Source of the DNA: Bacteroidales bacterium
Lineage (GTDB): Bacteria > Bacteroidota > Bacteroidia > Bacteroidales > Bacteroidaceae
Reading direction: 5' to 3'
NCBI GenBank assembly: GCA_015060965.1
Contig: SUXN01000020.1
Location: forward strand, 1-50,324
DNA: 50,324 bases
Part shown: one piece after another, positions 24,680-33,388 of the stretch
Layout of the letters: each line of letters begins with the position of its first letter
How positions within the stretch are numbered: the stretch's first letter is position 1
Notes under the pieces: generated by a model
What the model was told of the DNA's origin: nothing
The model's input: only the letters and a program-made list of their open reading frames with translations
Database searches by the model: none
Program-made: the position numbers and the translations under genes

Positions 24680-26095
24680 ATGAAGAGAATATTCTCATGT
24701 TTTTTATTGGCTATTGCCACATTGTTGACATTTACGCAATGTGATGACAATACCGGGTCCATTGGCGGTAGCCTTGTGCCCGAGAATGATATAATTACAG
24801 CCGAGACAAAGACTTTCTATGCTACAAGCAACACCATAATGGCAAACGATTCAATCCTTGCCAATACGAGTGATGTATATCTGGGTATGTACACCGATGA
24901 GGAGTCCGGAACTGTCTTCAGTTCAAGCTTTGTGACTCAGTTCGGCTGTACCGAGGATTTCGAGTTCCCTATGGAAGGTGTTGTGGATGACAGTGCTTCG
25001 TATACAAAGCTCCGTCTCTATTTCAATGAGTATTATGGCGATTCTCTCAACGCTATGCGATGCGAGGTGTATGAACTTGATAATACCCTTCAGGAGGGCG
25101 TGCCTTATTATACAAACTTCGACCCCGAGGAACTGTATGACGTAGAGAAGAAGCCTCTGGCTGCCAAGACTTTCAACGTGATAGATTATAATGTACACGA
25201 TACAATTCTCAATAGCGACAACTATGCCCGTCACATTGAGATTGCACTTCCCAACAGCATCGGTAACAGGTTTATCAGCAAGTTTTATGAGAAGGATGCT
25301 GAGGGTAACATCATCGGCAAGAAGTACTTCGCAAACTCCGAGGTATTCATCAATGATATCTTCAAGGGTATATATGTGAAGTGTGTGCAGGGTGACGGTA
25401 CAATTCTCAAGATATATCGTGCCCGTATTGATGTGGGCTTCAAGCGTCTGATCAAGAGCAGCAGCGGTGCTATGGATTCAATCCAGGCGCTCTCGGCTCC
25501 GTTCTATTCAGGCAAGGAGGTGTTGCAGACAAACAAGTTTGACAACAACGATCTCAAGCCTTTGCTCGACGAGAAAGAGTATACCTACATAAAGACTCCT
25601 GCTGGTCTCTTTACCGAGGTTAAGCTGCCTATATGCGAACTTGTGGAGAACTGCGACACTATAAACTCTGCCAAGATGGTGTTCACACGCTACAACGAAG
25701 AGGGCGGCTCTATGAATTCAGCCCATGGTACATTGCTTATGGTGCGCAAGGCCGATATGTACAAGTTCTTCCTCAAGAACAAACTGAGCGATGGCGAGAC
25801 CTCATACCTTACTTCGTTCGTAAACAGCAATAATGAATATGTCTTCAGTAATATCGCGAACCTGTTCAAGCATTGTTACAAGGAGTATACCGAAGGTGTG
25901 CAGAAGGATAGCGATTGGGAGGCGAAAAACCCCGATTGGGACAAGGTGGTGCTTATTCCAGTTACAACAACGGAGGATTCCAACGGTAGTGTTGTGAAGA
26001 TTCTTCATGACATCAGCATCCGCAGCATGCGTCTGCGCGGCGGTACCGAGTATGAGATTCCTATCGAGGTTGTGACAAGCAAATTCAAGAAATAA
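24680..26095 (+). CDS. DUF4270 lipoprotein
   Basis: A 471-residue lipoprotein: signal MKRIFSCFLLAIATLLTFTQ, then lipid-attachment Cys21 followed by Asp-Asp, which suggests surface display in Bacteroidetes. The mature part follows the DUF4270 pattern: GSIGGSLVPENDIITAETKTFYATSNTIMANDSILANTSDVYLGMYTDEESGTVFSSFVTQ-type start, a beta-rich middle, and an end IRSMRLRGGTEYEIPIEVVTSKFKK. Function unknown. It is probably co-transcribed with the GT5-like gene, an arrangement conserved in Bacteroidales. Confidence 0.88.
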   Translation: MKRIFSCFLLAIATLLTFTQCDDNTGSIGGSLVPENDIITAETKTFYATSNTIMANDSILANTSDVYLGMYTDEESGTVFSSSFVTQFGCTEDFEFPMEGVVDDSASYTKLRLYFNEYYGDSLNAMRCEVYELDNTLQEGVPYYTNFDPEELYDVEKKPLAAKTFNVIDYNVHDTILNSDNYARHIEIALPNSIGNRFISKFYEKDAEGNIIGKKYFANSEVFINDIFKGIYVKCVQGDGTILKIYRARIDVGFKRLIKSSSGAMDSIQALSAPFYSGKEVLQTNKFDNNDLKPLLDEKEYTYIKTPAGLFTEVKLPICELVENCDTINSAKMVFTRYNEEGGSMNSAHGTLLMVRKADMYKFFLKNKLSDGETSYLTSFVNSNNEYVFSNIANLFKHCYKEYTEGVQKDSDWEAKNPDWDKVVLIPVTTTEDSNGSVVKILHDISIRSMRLRGGTEYEIPIEVVTSKFKK

Positions 26096-26235
26096 ATATC
26101 AGATACAACGAGGCTGACTAAAAAGGCTCTTTTGTTGTTACGCTTGCCCGAAAAATACTCATTTACGCTTAGTAAACTGCGTTTTTTCGGGCTTCGCAAG
26201 CCTAAAAATAGCTCTTTTTATCCAACCTCTCTACA

Positions 26236-26273
26236 AACGTGGATGACCCATTTCATTTTGGGTCACCCACGTT
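26236..26273 (+). terminator. terminator after the DUF4270 gene
   Basis: AACGTGG-A-TGACCCA (26236-26250) pairs with TGGGTCA-C-CCACGTT (26259-26273) with one mismatch, followed by GTTTATAT. It is 140 bp after the stop. Confidence 0.7.
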
Positions 26274-26605
26274 GTTTATATAGCTTGTCAATTTGTAAGC
26301 AAAGAACAGGATGGCTGTCTTTAATAAGGCTCCTTCAGGCGGCGACTTATGGTTCCGAACGAGTGAAACGACGAGGAATATCAAAAACCGCGGAAAATGT
26401 CATGCTGGAACGAAGTGAACCAACGGTCAACGCCCGAGGCGTCAGCCTTAGCATAAAGCCGAGGGGCTGAAGTCAAGCATCTCAAAAACCGCGGACCTGT
26501 CATCTCGACGATTGAAATGAGGAGAGATCTCTAAAATTTATAAAGTAGATGCTCTTCCTTAAAACTTCTCAGTCTCGGTGATTTTCCTTTAGGGCCTATA
26601 GTATA

Positions 26606-26644
26606 ATTTTGAGGCTGTGTCACACAATGACACAGCCTCAAAAT
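26606..26644 (-). terminator. 17-bp perfect-arm terminator of the sialidase gene
   Basis: Arms 26606-26622 and 26628-26644 pair perfectly around a 5-nt loop, 17 bp after the sialidase stop on the minus strand. The arms end in runs of A/T that supply the U-tract either way. Confidence 0.85.
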
Positions 26645-26660
26645 GTTCTGCTCAAAAGCA

Positions 26661-28724
26661 TTATTCTACTGTTACAATACCTTCGTATTTGCCCTCACCG
26701 CAGGTGCCGCATTTGTCGGACAACCTTTCTGTGTATGTAAACTTGCCGACCGCTTTTTCAATGTTGACAGGAACATATACCATTGAATAGCCGCCGGGTT
26801 CCTCCTCGTAATATATACCTATATTGCCGTCGGGCAGGATACACATTGATGAGTATGCCGAGCCTCTGTCCGATACCGGAATCTTTTTCCAGCCTTTTGA
26901 AAGCTCTGTCGGGGTGTATGTGGCAGGGTCATCGCTCAATGGCTTGTAGAATATCGCTACGTTGCTACGGCTGTCGCCTGTGGGGACAGACTGGAACAAT
27001 ATGTTGCCAACGAGCAGCGGCTCGCCGTTGGTGTCGTTGCTGCCGAACTTGAGGTCACCCACCTCGTCGGTAGCTACAGCACCGTCCCAATAACCCTCGG
27101 CCTTTTCAAAATTGGTGTAGTGGAATACGTTGAAATAACGTCCGTGTCCTTTGCGGCTGCTCAACAGTACGCTGCCGTCGGGGAGCTCCTCGCATTTGGG
27201 CTCGTTGCCGTAAGGCGCAGGGCTGTCGTTGAAGTCGTTTCCGAGCTCGCCGAGCAGATGCCATGTCTCGCCGAAGTCATCGGAGTAGAGCGCGTAGTTG
27301 TGGTGGCGGTAGCTGGCTGTCTCTACTGCCCACACTGCGCAATAGATACGGTAGTAGTCGCCCACCTTTATCATCCTGCTCTGTGCCATGCGTCCGGCAC
27401 CGATGAACATTGAACCTACGTGTGCCTTGCCATCCTTGTCTTTGAAAAGCGGATATATCTCGTATGTCACCTCTTTTGGCTGGCTTGCTTCCCACTCTCC
27501 GGTCTCCTCGTTGTATTTGATGCGCAGGCGTGCCATGCGGTTGGGGTTCTCGGGGTTTTCCGGGGTGCCTGCACCGTAGTTGCCGTGCCAGCATACGCGG
27601 TTACCGCATACGCTCATCACAAGAATCTCGTTGCGCTCGCGGTCGGCAACGACTGCGGGGTCACCGAATCCGGTGAGCCATGTCTCCTTGGCCTCCTTGC
27701 CCACACCGTCGGCAATCTTTACGGGTTCGCTCCATGAATGGCCGTCCCACTCGCTGCCGCCCTTGGTGCTATGGCGCATTACAAGGTCTACCTCGCCAAA
27801 GCCTATGTCATTACCGCATGGGCGGTAGTCGTTGATGGCAAATACATAGCCGTTGGCAGTTGTTACGATGGCCGGTATACGGTAGGGGATACCTTCTTCG
27901 TCGGGTGAATAGAAGAGATACTGGTATTTGTTCTCCTTGTCGACGTCAATATTCACGGTAACCTCCATGCCTTTCTGCGGAAGCTGCTGCCCGGCAATGC
28001 CCTCGCCGCCGTTGATGTCCATCTTCCAGCCGTGGCAGACGAGTCCCGGTGCGATGCTGAATGTGGCACCGTGTGGCAGGTAGCAGGTAGATGCCTCGGG
28101 CAGGTTCTCCTTGCTGAGCATGATGTTGCTTGTGTTGCCGTCTATTGTTATGGCTATGTTCCCGATACGAGTGTTTGTGTCGAAGCCGCCTTCGGTCAGT
28201 GCGTTGTACTTTATTACAAGCGGTCTCTTGGTATCTACCTCCCTGATCGTCCAGTGACTGCCCTCGTCCTGGCTGCTGTAGAGCTTGATGTCACGTCCTG
28301 CTCCGCCGAACATGTTGAAGCTCAGTTCCGGGTTGCCGGCAGGGCTTATTGCGTAACCTCCTTTTTCCTGCTTTGTCAGCGTCAGGGTGGTGGCTTCCTT
28401 TGCCGGGCGCATTGTAGCTGCGGCCTCAGCAGCTGTGCCGTCGAGTTTCAACGCAAGCTTCTTGCCGCCCTTGAGGCTGTAGAGCCTGAACTGTTCGGCA
28501 TTGCCGACAAAGTACCATATCTCCTCCTCGTTGTATGAGGCATTTCCGCTGGTAACGGTTGTGCCGTCATCGGCAAGCCTGATGGCATATCCCTTGTCGC
28601 GGTTGTTGGTTATCTGTACCGGTATGCCTTTTTTGAACGATTCGGAGAAGATATTCTCCTGTGCAATGGCTGTCGATATGCCTGCAAAAAACAGCAGTGC
28701 ATATAATAAAATGTTTCTCTTCAT
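26661..28724 (-). CDS. secreted exo-alpha-sialidase (GH33)
   Basis: A 687-residue protein from MKRNILLYALLFFAGISTAIAQ (signal peptide); 28724 is chosen because the earlier in-frame ATG (28790) adds a non-signal extension. Residues ~25-165 form a beta-rich accessory domain, ~170-270 a carbohydrate-binding-like domain, and ~275-687 the sialidase propeller: YRIP motif (Arg of the substrate triad), NDIGFGEVDLVMRHS region, Asp boxes such as SDDFGETW, and the late GIYYEEEPG with Glu/Tyr. It releases terminal sialic acid from host glycans outside the cytoplasm. No transporter or catabolic nan genes are adjacent. Confidence 0.93.
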   Translation of the reverse strand: MKRNILLYALLFFAGISTAIAQENIFSESFKKGIPVQITNNRDKGYAIRLADDGTTVTSGNASYNEEEIWYFVGNAEQFRLYSLKGGKKLALKLDGTAAEAAATMRPAKEATTLTLTKQEKGGYAISPAGNPELSFNMFGGAGRDIKLYSSQDEGSHWTIREVDTKRPLVIKYNALTEGGFDTNTRIGNIAITIDGNTSNIMLSKENLPEASTCYLPHGATFSIAPGLVCHGWKMDINGGEGIAGQQLPQKGMEVTVNIDVDKENKYQYLFYSPDEEGIPYRIPAIVTTANGYVFAINDYRPCGNDIGFGEVDLVMRHSTKGGSEWDGHSWSEPVKIADGVGKEAKETWLTGFGDPAVVADRERNEILVMSVCGNRVCWHGNYGAGTPENPENPNRMARLRIKYNEETGEWEASQPKEVTYEIYPLFKDKDGKAHVGSMFIGAGRMAQSRMIKVGDYYRIYCAVWAVETASYRHHNYALYSDDFGETWHLLGELGNDFNDSPAPYGNEPKCEELPDGSVLLSSRKGHGRYFNVFHYTNFEKAEGYWDGAVATDEVGDLKFGSNDTNGEPLLVGNILFQSVPTGDSRSNVAIFYKPLSDDPATYTPTELSKGWKKIPVSDRGSAYSSMCILPDGNIGIYYEEEPGGYSMVYVPVNIEKAVGKFTYTERLSDKCGTCGEGKYEGIVTVE

Positions 28725-28819
28725 ATTATTGGTTTTGTTTGTTTCATCGCATCTATTTGCAAAATAAATAAAAAAATGGCATAAAACCAACTAACCTTGT
28801 ATTTCCTCGCTTTTTGTGC

Positions 28820-28827
28820 TATCTTCG
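28820..28827 (+). promoter_or_regulatory. -7-like element TATCTTCG before the WG-repeat gene
   Basis: TATCTTCG lies 20 bp upstream of the first likely ATG (28847), one of the recurrent elements of this window. Confidence 0.45.
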
Positions 28828-28846
28828 CAATGGTACGTTAGACAAG

Positions 28847-30421
28847 ATGTTTATGAAAGTGAATAGAATCAGTCTGTTTCTGCTTGTTGTCTGCTTGTTC
28901 TCGGTTGTTTTTGGTTCTGCTGCGAGTTATACCAGGCGGTACAATCCCAATGCAAAGAGTCCTTTGCTGGATTTGCCTTTGGAGAAACGGTTGGAACTTG
29001 CCAGGAAATATCTTAAGGTCGATTATTATGAAAGCAACCCTTATATAGAAGTTCTTGGTGCCGAAACAGGAAAATGGGGACTGGTTGACTTTGCCGGCAA
29101 TGAGGTGACCCCTTGCATGTACGATTATATTTTTGATTTTCATGAGGGGTATGCTTCGGTTGAACTTGATGGTAAACGTGGATTTATTGATGAAGATGCA
29201 AAAGTTGTTGTGCCCTGCAAATATGATTATTCCCTAAACTTCAATGATGGCCTTGCTACGGTGTGTCTTAATGGAAAATGGGGCGCAGTCAATGGTGAAG
29301 GCAAGGAGATTATTGCTTGTGTATATAATACCGAGCTGTTTTTTTCGGATGGTATGGCTTTGGCCGGTAGCTTGGAAACCGGTAAATATGGTTATATTGA
29401 TATGCAAGGCAAAGAGGTGGTTCCTTTTAAATATGATTATGCCGGTCCAATCATTGACGGTGTTGCGTGTGTAGCTATTGTTGATGGTGAAACAGAACGG
29501 GTAGGAGTGATAGACAGGGAGGGCGATGAAGTAGTGCCGTGTGGCAGGTATAATTGGATAGGGAATTTTTTGTATGGCTTGGCAGAAGTTAAACTTAATG
29601 GCAAATGTGGATTTGTCGACAAATCGGGTAAAGAAGTCGTTCCTTGTATATACGATGACGGCAGAGTTGTTTCAGATAGTATGTTGATGTTGAAGTCAAG
29701 TGATAAGTGGGGCTTCTTGAATAATGACGGCAGGGAGGTCATCCCTTTCCTGTATGATGATGCCGAGGCGTATTCAGAGGGGCTTGCGGCTGTGTGCGTG
29801 GGTGATAAATGGGGATTTATTGACAAGGATAACAACACGGTCATTCCTTTTGTGTATGATGATGTGGATGGCTTTGTCGATGGGATTGCCGTTGTGTATG
29901 TTGATGACAAGTCGGGATGTATTGACAAGAGAGGCAAAGAAATCATTCCGTGCAGATATGATGATGTGCATTATCTTCGCATTTGGAATCCGAACAACAT
30001 TACAGGCAAGGGTGTGCTGGAGGTCTGTAAAGAGAGTAGGCATAGAGAAAAGTATGGCATTGTTGACGTGACCGGCAAGACGATTGTTCCGTGCATGTAT
30101 GACGATATTGACATCTGTAGCAACGGAATGTTTGTTGTTTACAAAGATTGTAGGTTTGGACTTCTTGATGCGGAAGGAAAACGGTTGTTGAAATGTGATT
30201 ATGATGAAATCAGGCTTTTTGCACCGGATTTCTTTCTTGTTGAGGATGAGGAAGGGATGTATGGCGTTTATGACATCTCTGGCAATGCGGTTATAAAGGC
30301 GATGTATGATGGTATTTCCTATCTTGATGACTTGGGCATATTCGTGTGCGGGACGGAAGAAGAGAATGGTGCTGTTATACGCAGCTATTACGATACGTAC
30401 GGCAATTTCTTAGGTAACTGA
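28847..30421 (+). CDS. WG-repeat protein, exported
   Basis: A 524-residue protein from MFMKVNRISLFLLVVCLF (28853 is equally possible; the frame upstream crosses the promoter element). After a signal peptide or membrane anchor (to about VVFGSAAS) and a helical stretch (LPLEKRLELARKYLKV) come about 12 WG repeats of ~35-50 residues: KWGLVD, KRGFID, KWGAVN, KYGYID, RVGVID, KCGFVD, KWGFLN, KWGFID, KSGCID, KYGIVD, RFGLLD and MYGVYD, each with a following G.EVIPC.YDD. WG repeats form beta-hairpin solenoids with unknown partners. Nucleotide use (more A/T, looser codons) differs slightly from neighbouring genes. Isolated gene, no clear functional link. Confidence 0.88.
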   Translation: MFMKVNRISLFLLVVCLFSVVFGSAASYTRRYNPNAKSPLLDLPLEKRLELARKYLKVDYYESNPYIEVLGAETGKWGLVDFAGNEVTPCMYDYIFDFHEGYASVELDGKRGFIDEDAKVVVPCKYDYSLNFNDGLATVCLNGKWGAVNGEGKEIIACVYNTELFFSDGMALAGSLETGKYGYIDMQGKEVVPFKYDYAGPIIDGVACVAIVDGETERVGVIDREGDEVVPCGRYNWIGNFLYGLAEVKLNGKCGFVDKSGKEVVPCIYDDGRVVSDSMLMLKSSDKWGFLNNDGREVIPFLYDDAEAYSEGLAAVCVGDKWGFIDKDNNTVIPFVYDDVDGFVDGIAVVYVDDKSGCIDKRGKEIIPCRYDDVHYLRIWNPNNITGKGVLEVCKESRHREKYGIVDVTGKTIVPCMYDDIDICSNGMFVVYKDCRFGLLDAEGKRLLKCDYDEIRLFAPDFFLVEDEEGMYGVYDISGNAVIKAMYDGISYLDDLGIFVCGTEEENGAVIRSYYDTYGNFLGN

Positions 30422-30486
30422 TTGGAACAGCTGGTATGCCCGTCACTTTTTGCATTCTTGGTATTGTTTTTCCACGCTCTTTGTGT

Positions 30487-30494
30487 TATCTTCG
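30487..30494 (+). promoter_or_regulatory. -7-like element TATCTTCG before rpe
   Basis: TATCTTCG lies 47 bp upstream of the rpe start; TTTG-like sequences occur upstream (CTTTGTG just before it), but the -33 spacing is not ideal. Confidence 0.45.
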
Positions 30495-30541
30495 CGTAGA
30501 GTTAGGGCAGCGCGTTGCTGTCCGTCAATTAATGATATATT

Positions 30542-31192
30542 ATGGCACAGATAGTTTCTCCATCACTGTTGTCGGCTAACTTCGGCAACCTGCAAGAGGA
30601 TTTGAAGATGATTAACAGTAGTGAGTCCGATTGGCTCCACATTGACATTATGGACGGTGTGTTCGTCCCTAACCTTTCTTTCGGTCCCCCGGTGCTCAAG
30701 TATGTGGCCGAGCTTTGCGAAAAGCCGCTCGATGTACACCTTATGGTTGTTGAACCTATGAAGTATCTGCCTGCGATGAAGGATATCAATGCCCGTATAA
30801 TGAATATCCACTACGAGGCTTGTACCCATCTGCACCGTGCCGTTACCCAGATAAAGGATTCGGGTATGATGGCGGGTGTCACCCTCAATCCCTCTACGCC
30901 TGTTTGCCTGCTCAAGGATATTATTGGCGAACTCGACCTTGTGCTCCTGATGAGCGTGAACCCGGGCTTCGGCGGTCAGAAATTCATCCCGCATACAGTG
31001 GACAAGGTAAAGGAACTGCGCGAGCTTATTGACTCTACAGGTTCAAAGGCTCTCATTGAGGTAGACGGTGGCGTCAACGTTAATACAGGCAAGTTGCTTG
31101 CCGACGCAGGCTCCGATGCACTCGTTGCGGGTAACGCGGTGTTCAAGGATGCCGACCCGCATGCTGTCATTTCTGCTCTGCGTGCCCTGTAA
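30542..31192 (+). CDS. rpe: ribulose-phosphate 3-epimerase
   Basis: A 216-residue TIM-barrel enzyme of normal length. Motifs: SPSLLSANF, LHIDIMDGVFVPNLSFGPPV (metal-binding His and Asp), DVHLMVVEP, VNPGFGGQKFIP (phosphate and metal site) and IEVDGGVN with the second catalytic Asp. It interconverts ribulose-5-P and xylulose-5-P in the pentose phosphate pathway. The comEC-like gene starts 15 bp after its stop, and the two are commonly adjacent in Bacteroidales. Confidence 0.97.
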   Translation: MAQIVSPSLLSANFGNLQEDLKMINSSESDWLHIDIMDGVFVPNLSFGPPVLKYVAELCEKPLDVHLMVVEPMKYLPAMKDINARIMNIHYEACTHLHRAVTQIKDSGMMAGVTLNPSTPVCLLKDIIGELDLVLLMSVNPGFGGQKFIPHTVDKVKELRELIDSTGSKALIEVDGGVNVNTGKLLADAGSDALVAGNAVFKDADPHAVISALRAL

Positions 31193-31207
31193 TCCCGTGG
31201 GTATATT

Positions 31208-33319
31208 GTGGCTGTCACATCTTTTTTAAGGAAGAACCCTCTTTTCAGGTTGGCTTTGCCGCTCATGGCGGGCATAGCCGTCGGTTGGTATTGCGGCATC
31301 GAGGTGCCGCATATACTCTTCTTATCCCTGCTCTCGGTGGTGATGCTCCTGCTGGGGCTGCACCGCGACTCGCCGCGTTGGTTGTTCGGGGCGGCAGCTT
31401 GTCTGTTCATGTTCGCGGCCGGTCTGTTTGTCGAGGAACAGGAAGAGGTTGCCAAGGCTCCGCAATGGAGCGCAGAGAAGTGTCGTTACAGCGCACAGCT
31501 TGTCGAGGAGCCTGTTGAGGGTACCGCTACCATGAAGGCTCTTGCTGATGTGGAATCGTGTGACTCTTCTGCTGCGGAGGGTGTGCGCAATAGAGGGCGT
31601 GCGTGTCTCTATTTCCCCCGTTCTGTTGAAGCAGAACGGTTGCATGCCGGCAGTAAGGTTCTTCTTGAAGTTAAAATGCGGCCTTTTATAAATGCCGGCA
31701 ATCCTGCTGAATTTGATATTGAGAAATATTATTATATAAAAGGGCTCTCTGGTTATGCATTTGTAGGCCGCGATGGCTGGGAGTATGCAGGGGACGGTGA
31801 GCCTTCACTCCTTATGCGTGCCATGAGTACGCGTGAGAGGGTAGTGGGCATGTACCGTTCGCTCTCGTTCGAGGACGAGGAACTGGCGCTGCTCTCGGCA
31901 CTCACATTAGGCGAGAAGCGCGACTTTCCAAAAGAGCTCAAAGAGAGCTATTCTGTTGCCGGCGCAAGCCACATCCTTGCTCTCTCGGGAATGCATCTGG
32001 GTGTATTCTATCTGTTGCTTGTAACGCTGTTGCCGTTGCGCGGGACCAACCGCATGCTGTTGCTCGTCAGGGAACTGCTCGTGGTGCTCCTGCTGTGGGC
32101 TTTTGCTTTTGTGGCAGGCCTTTCGCCCTCTATCGTGCGTGCGGCAATACTCTTTACGCTCATGTCTGTGGGGCGCTTCCTGCATCAGGACTCTTCGGCT
32201 GTGAGCTCGCTCTCCTTTGCGGCGATAGTGATGCTGCTCTTCTCTCCGCATCTTCTTTTTGATTTGAGTTTCCAGCTCTCCTTTGCGGCGGTGCTCTCAA
32301 TTCTGCTTCTGTTGCCTCCTTTGCAGAGTGCGCTGCGGGTGCAGGAACGCGGTGCCGTGTCCCGTTATCTGCTGAACCTTCTCCTGCTCACCGTTGCAGC
32401 CCAGCTGGGTACACTGCCTTTTGTATGGTATAGTTTCGGTGTGTTCCCGGTATACTTCGTGCTTACAAACTTTGTTGTTGTGCCGTTGGCGTTCCTGCTG
32501 ATGACGCTGGCTGTGATGGTGTGGATCCTCGCCTTTATCCCGTTTCTGCAACAGGCGGTGGCGGTGCTGCTCAAGCTTGTGGTAGCTGCAATGAACGGGT
32601 GCGTCTCCTGGATTGCTTCCCTGCCCGGTGCATCGTTGGCGCTTCCGTCCATAGGCGCTGTGGGGGCGTGCTGTGTGGCACTCTTGCTTTTTATGTTGGC
32701 TTATAGCCTTGTGAACAAACGCCGATGGCTGCTTGTGCTCTCGGGCAGCTTTGCGGTGCTTTCTTTTGCACTCCTGCTTCTTACGGCTCCGGCGAAAGAG
32801 GAAAACGCCTCCCTCATTATCTACAACAACGGCAAGAATCCGCTCCTTCATGCCCTAAGCGGCAACCGCAACTATCTTGTATCAACCGTTCCGCAGCTTG
32901 ATGCAGAGTATGAGTATGTCTCTTCTCCATTCATAAAGCGCGAGAAACTGGATGAGCCTGTATGGGTAAGCGAGGCCTATGCCGATTCTCTTGTGCAGCT
33001 GCATGACGGACTTCTTTCCTTTGACGGTCTGAAGGTGCGAATGGTGGATAATGAGCATTGGAGAGATAATATCTATGTTGAGCCTGCCGATATTGTCATT
33101 CTGTGCCGTGGCTTCTTGGGGCCTATGTCGGAACTTGCTGAGGTCTACCCCACGGGGTGCCTTGTGCTCGATGCATCGTTGTATGCCAACAGCCGTGGCC
33201 GAATATTGCGCGAATGTGCTGCGTTGGGTCTGCAACCGGTAGATATATTGTCGGCCGGAGCAATGAAAGTGGTGTCGCATGGTGATAGTTTCAGCCTTGT
33301 ACCCATGAGAGGAAAATAA
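31208..33319 (+). CDS. ComEC/Rec2-family membrane protein without a metallo-beta-lactamase domain
   Basis: A 703-residue polytopic membrane protein. The start is GTG at 31208 (ATG alternatives further in would cut the first membrane segment). N-terminal DUF4131-like part: two TM segments then a soluble OB-like domain (~70-190). Competence domain from ~215: ALTLGEKRDFPKELKESYSVAGASHILALSGMHLGVFY, followed by a series of TM segments. The C-terminal ~170 residues contain no HxHxDH metallo-beta-lactamase signature, unlike Bacillus ComEC; the short form is usual in Bacteroidetes. ComEC forms the inner-membrane channel for single-stranded DNA uptake; function here is inferred from family. It is translationally close to rpe. 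Confidence 0.9.
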   Translation: MAVTSFLRKNPLFRLALPLMAGIAVGWYCGIEVPHILFLSLLSVVMLLLGLHRDSPRWLFGAAACLFMFAAGLFVEEQEEVAKAPQWSAEKCRYSAQLVEEPVEGTATMKALADVESCDSSAAEGVRNRGRACLYFPRSVEAERLHAGSKVLLEVKMRPFINAGNPAEFDIEKYYYIKGLSGYAFVGRDGWEYAGDGEPSLLMRAMSTRERVVGMYRSLSFEDEELALLSALTLGEKRDFPKELKESYSVAGASHILALSGMHLGVFYLLLVTLLPLRGTNRMLLLVRELLVVLLLWAFAFVAGLSPSIVRAAILFTLMSVGRFLHQDSSAVSSLSFAAIVMLLFSPHLLFDLSFQLSFAAVLSILLLLPPLQSALRVQERGAVSRYLLNLLLLTVAAQLGTLPFVWYSFGVFPVYFVLTNFVVVPLAFLLMTLAVMVWILAFIPFLQQAVAVLLKLVVAAMNGCVSWIASLPGASLALPSIGAVGACCVALLLFMLAYSLVNKRRWLLVLSGSFAVLSFALLLLTAPAKEENASLIIYNNGKNPLLHALSGNRNYLVSTVPQLDAEYEYVSSPFIKREKLDEPVWVSEAYADSLVQLHDGLLSFDGLKVRMVDNEHWRDNIYVEPADIVILCRGFLGPMSELAEVYPTGCLVLDASLYANSRGRILRECAALGLQPVDILSAGAMKVVSHGDSFSLVPMRGK

Positions 33320-33388
33320 GAGCTTCTGAAAATATTTGGCAAGCTTTTATGTGCTTTGCCCGTTTGTTTGTAATTTTGCTTCATTAAG

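Larger units (their letters stand above)
26096..26660. other. 565-bp non-coding stretch with hairpins and degenerate repeats
   Basis: Apart from two terminators (26236-26273, 26606-26644), a large imperfect inverted repeat spans ~26142-26202 (CCGAAAAA with TTTTTCGG, flanked by GCTTGC/GCAAGC). A 14-bp direct repeat, TCAAAAACCGCGGA, occurs at 26381-26394 and 26482-26495, each followed within 7 bp by GTCAT. The intervening sequence resembles dispersed intergenic repeats seen in Bacteroidales. No gene is supported. Confidence 0.6.

Noticed and set aside
26132-26470. 112-residue plus-strand frame
   Set aside because: It passes through a terminator and degenerate repeats; composition is not protein-like.
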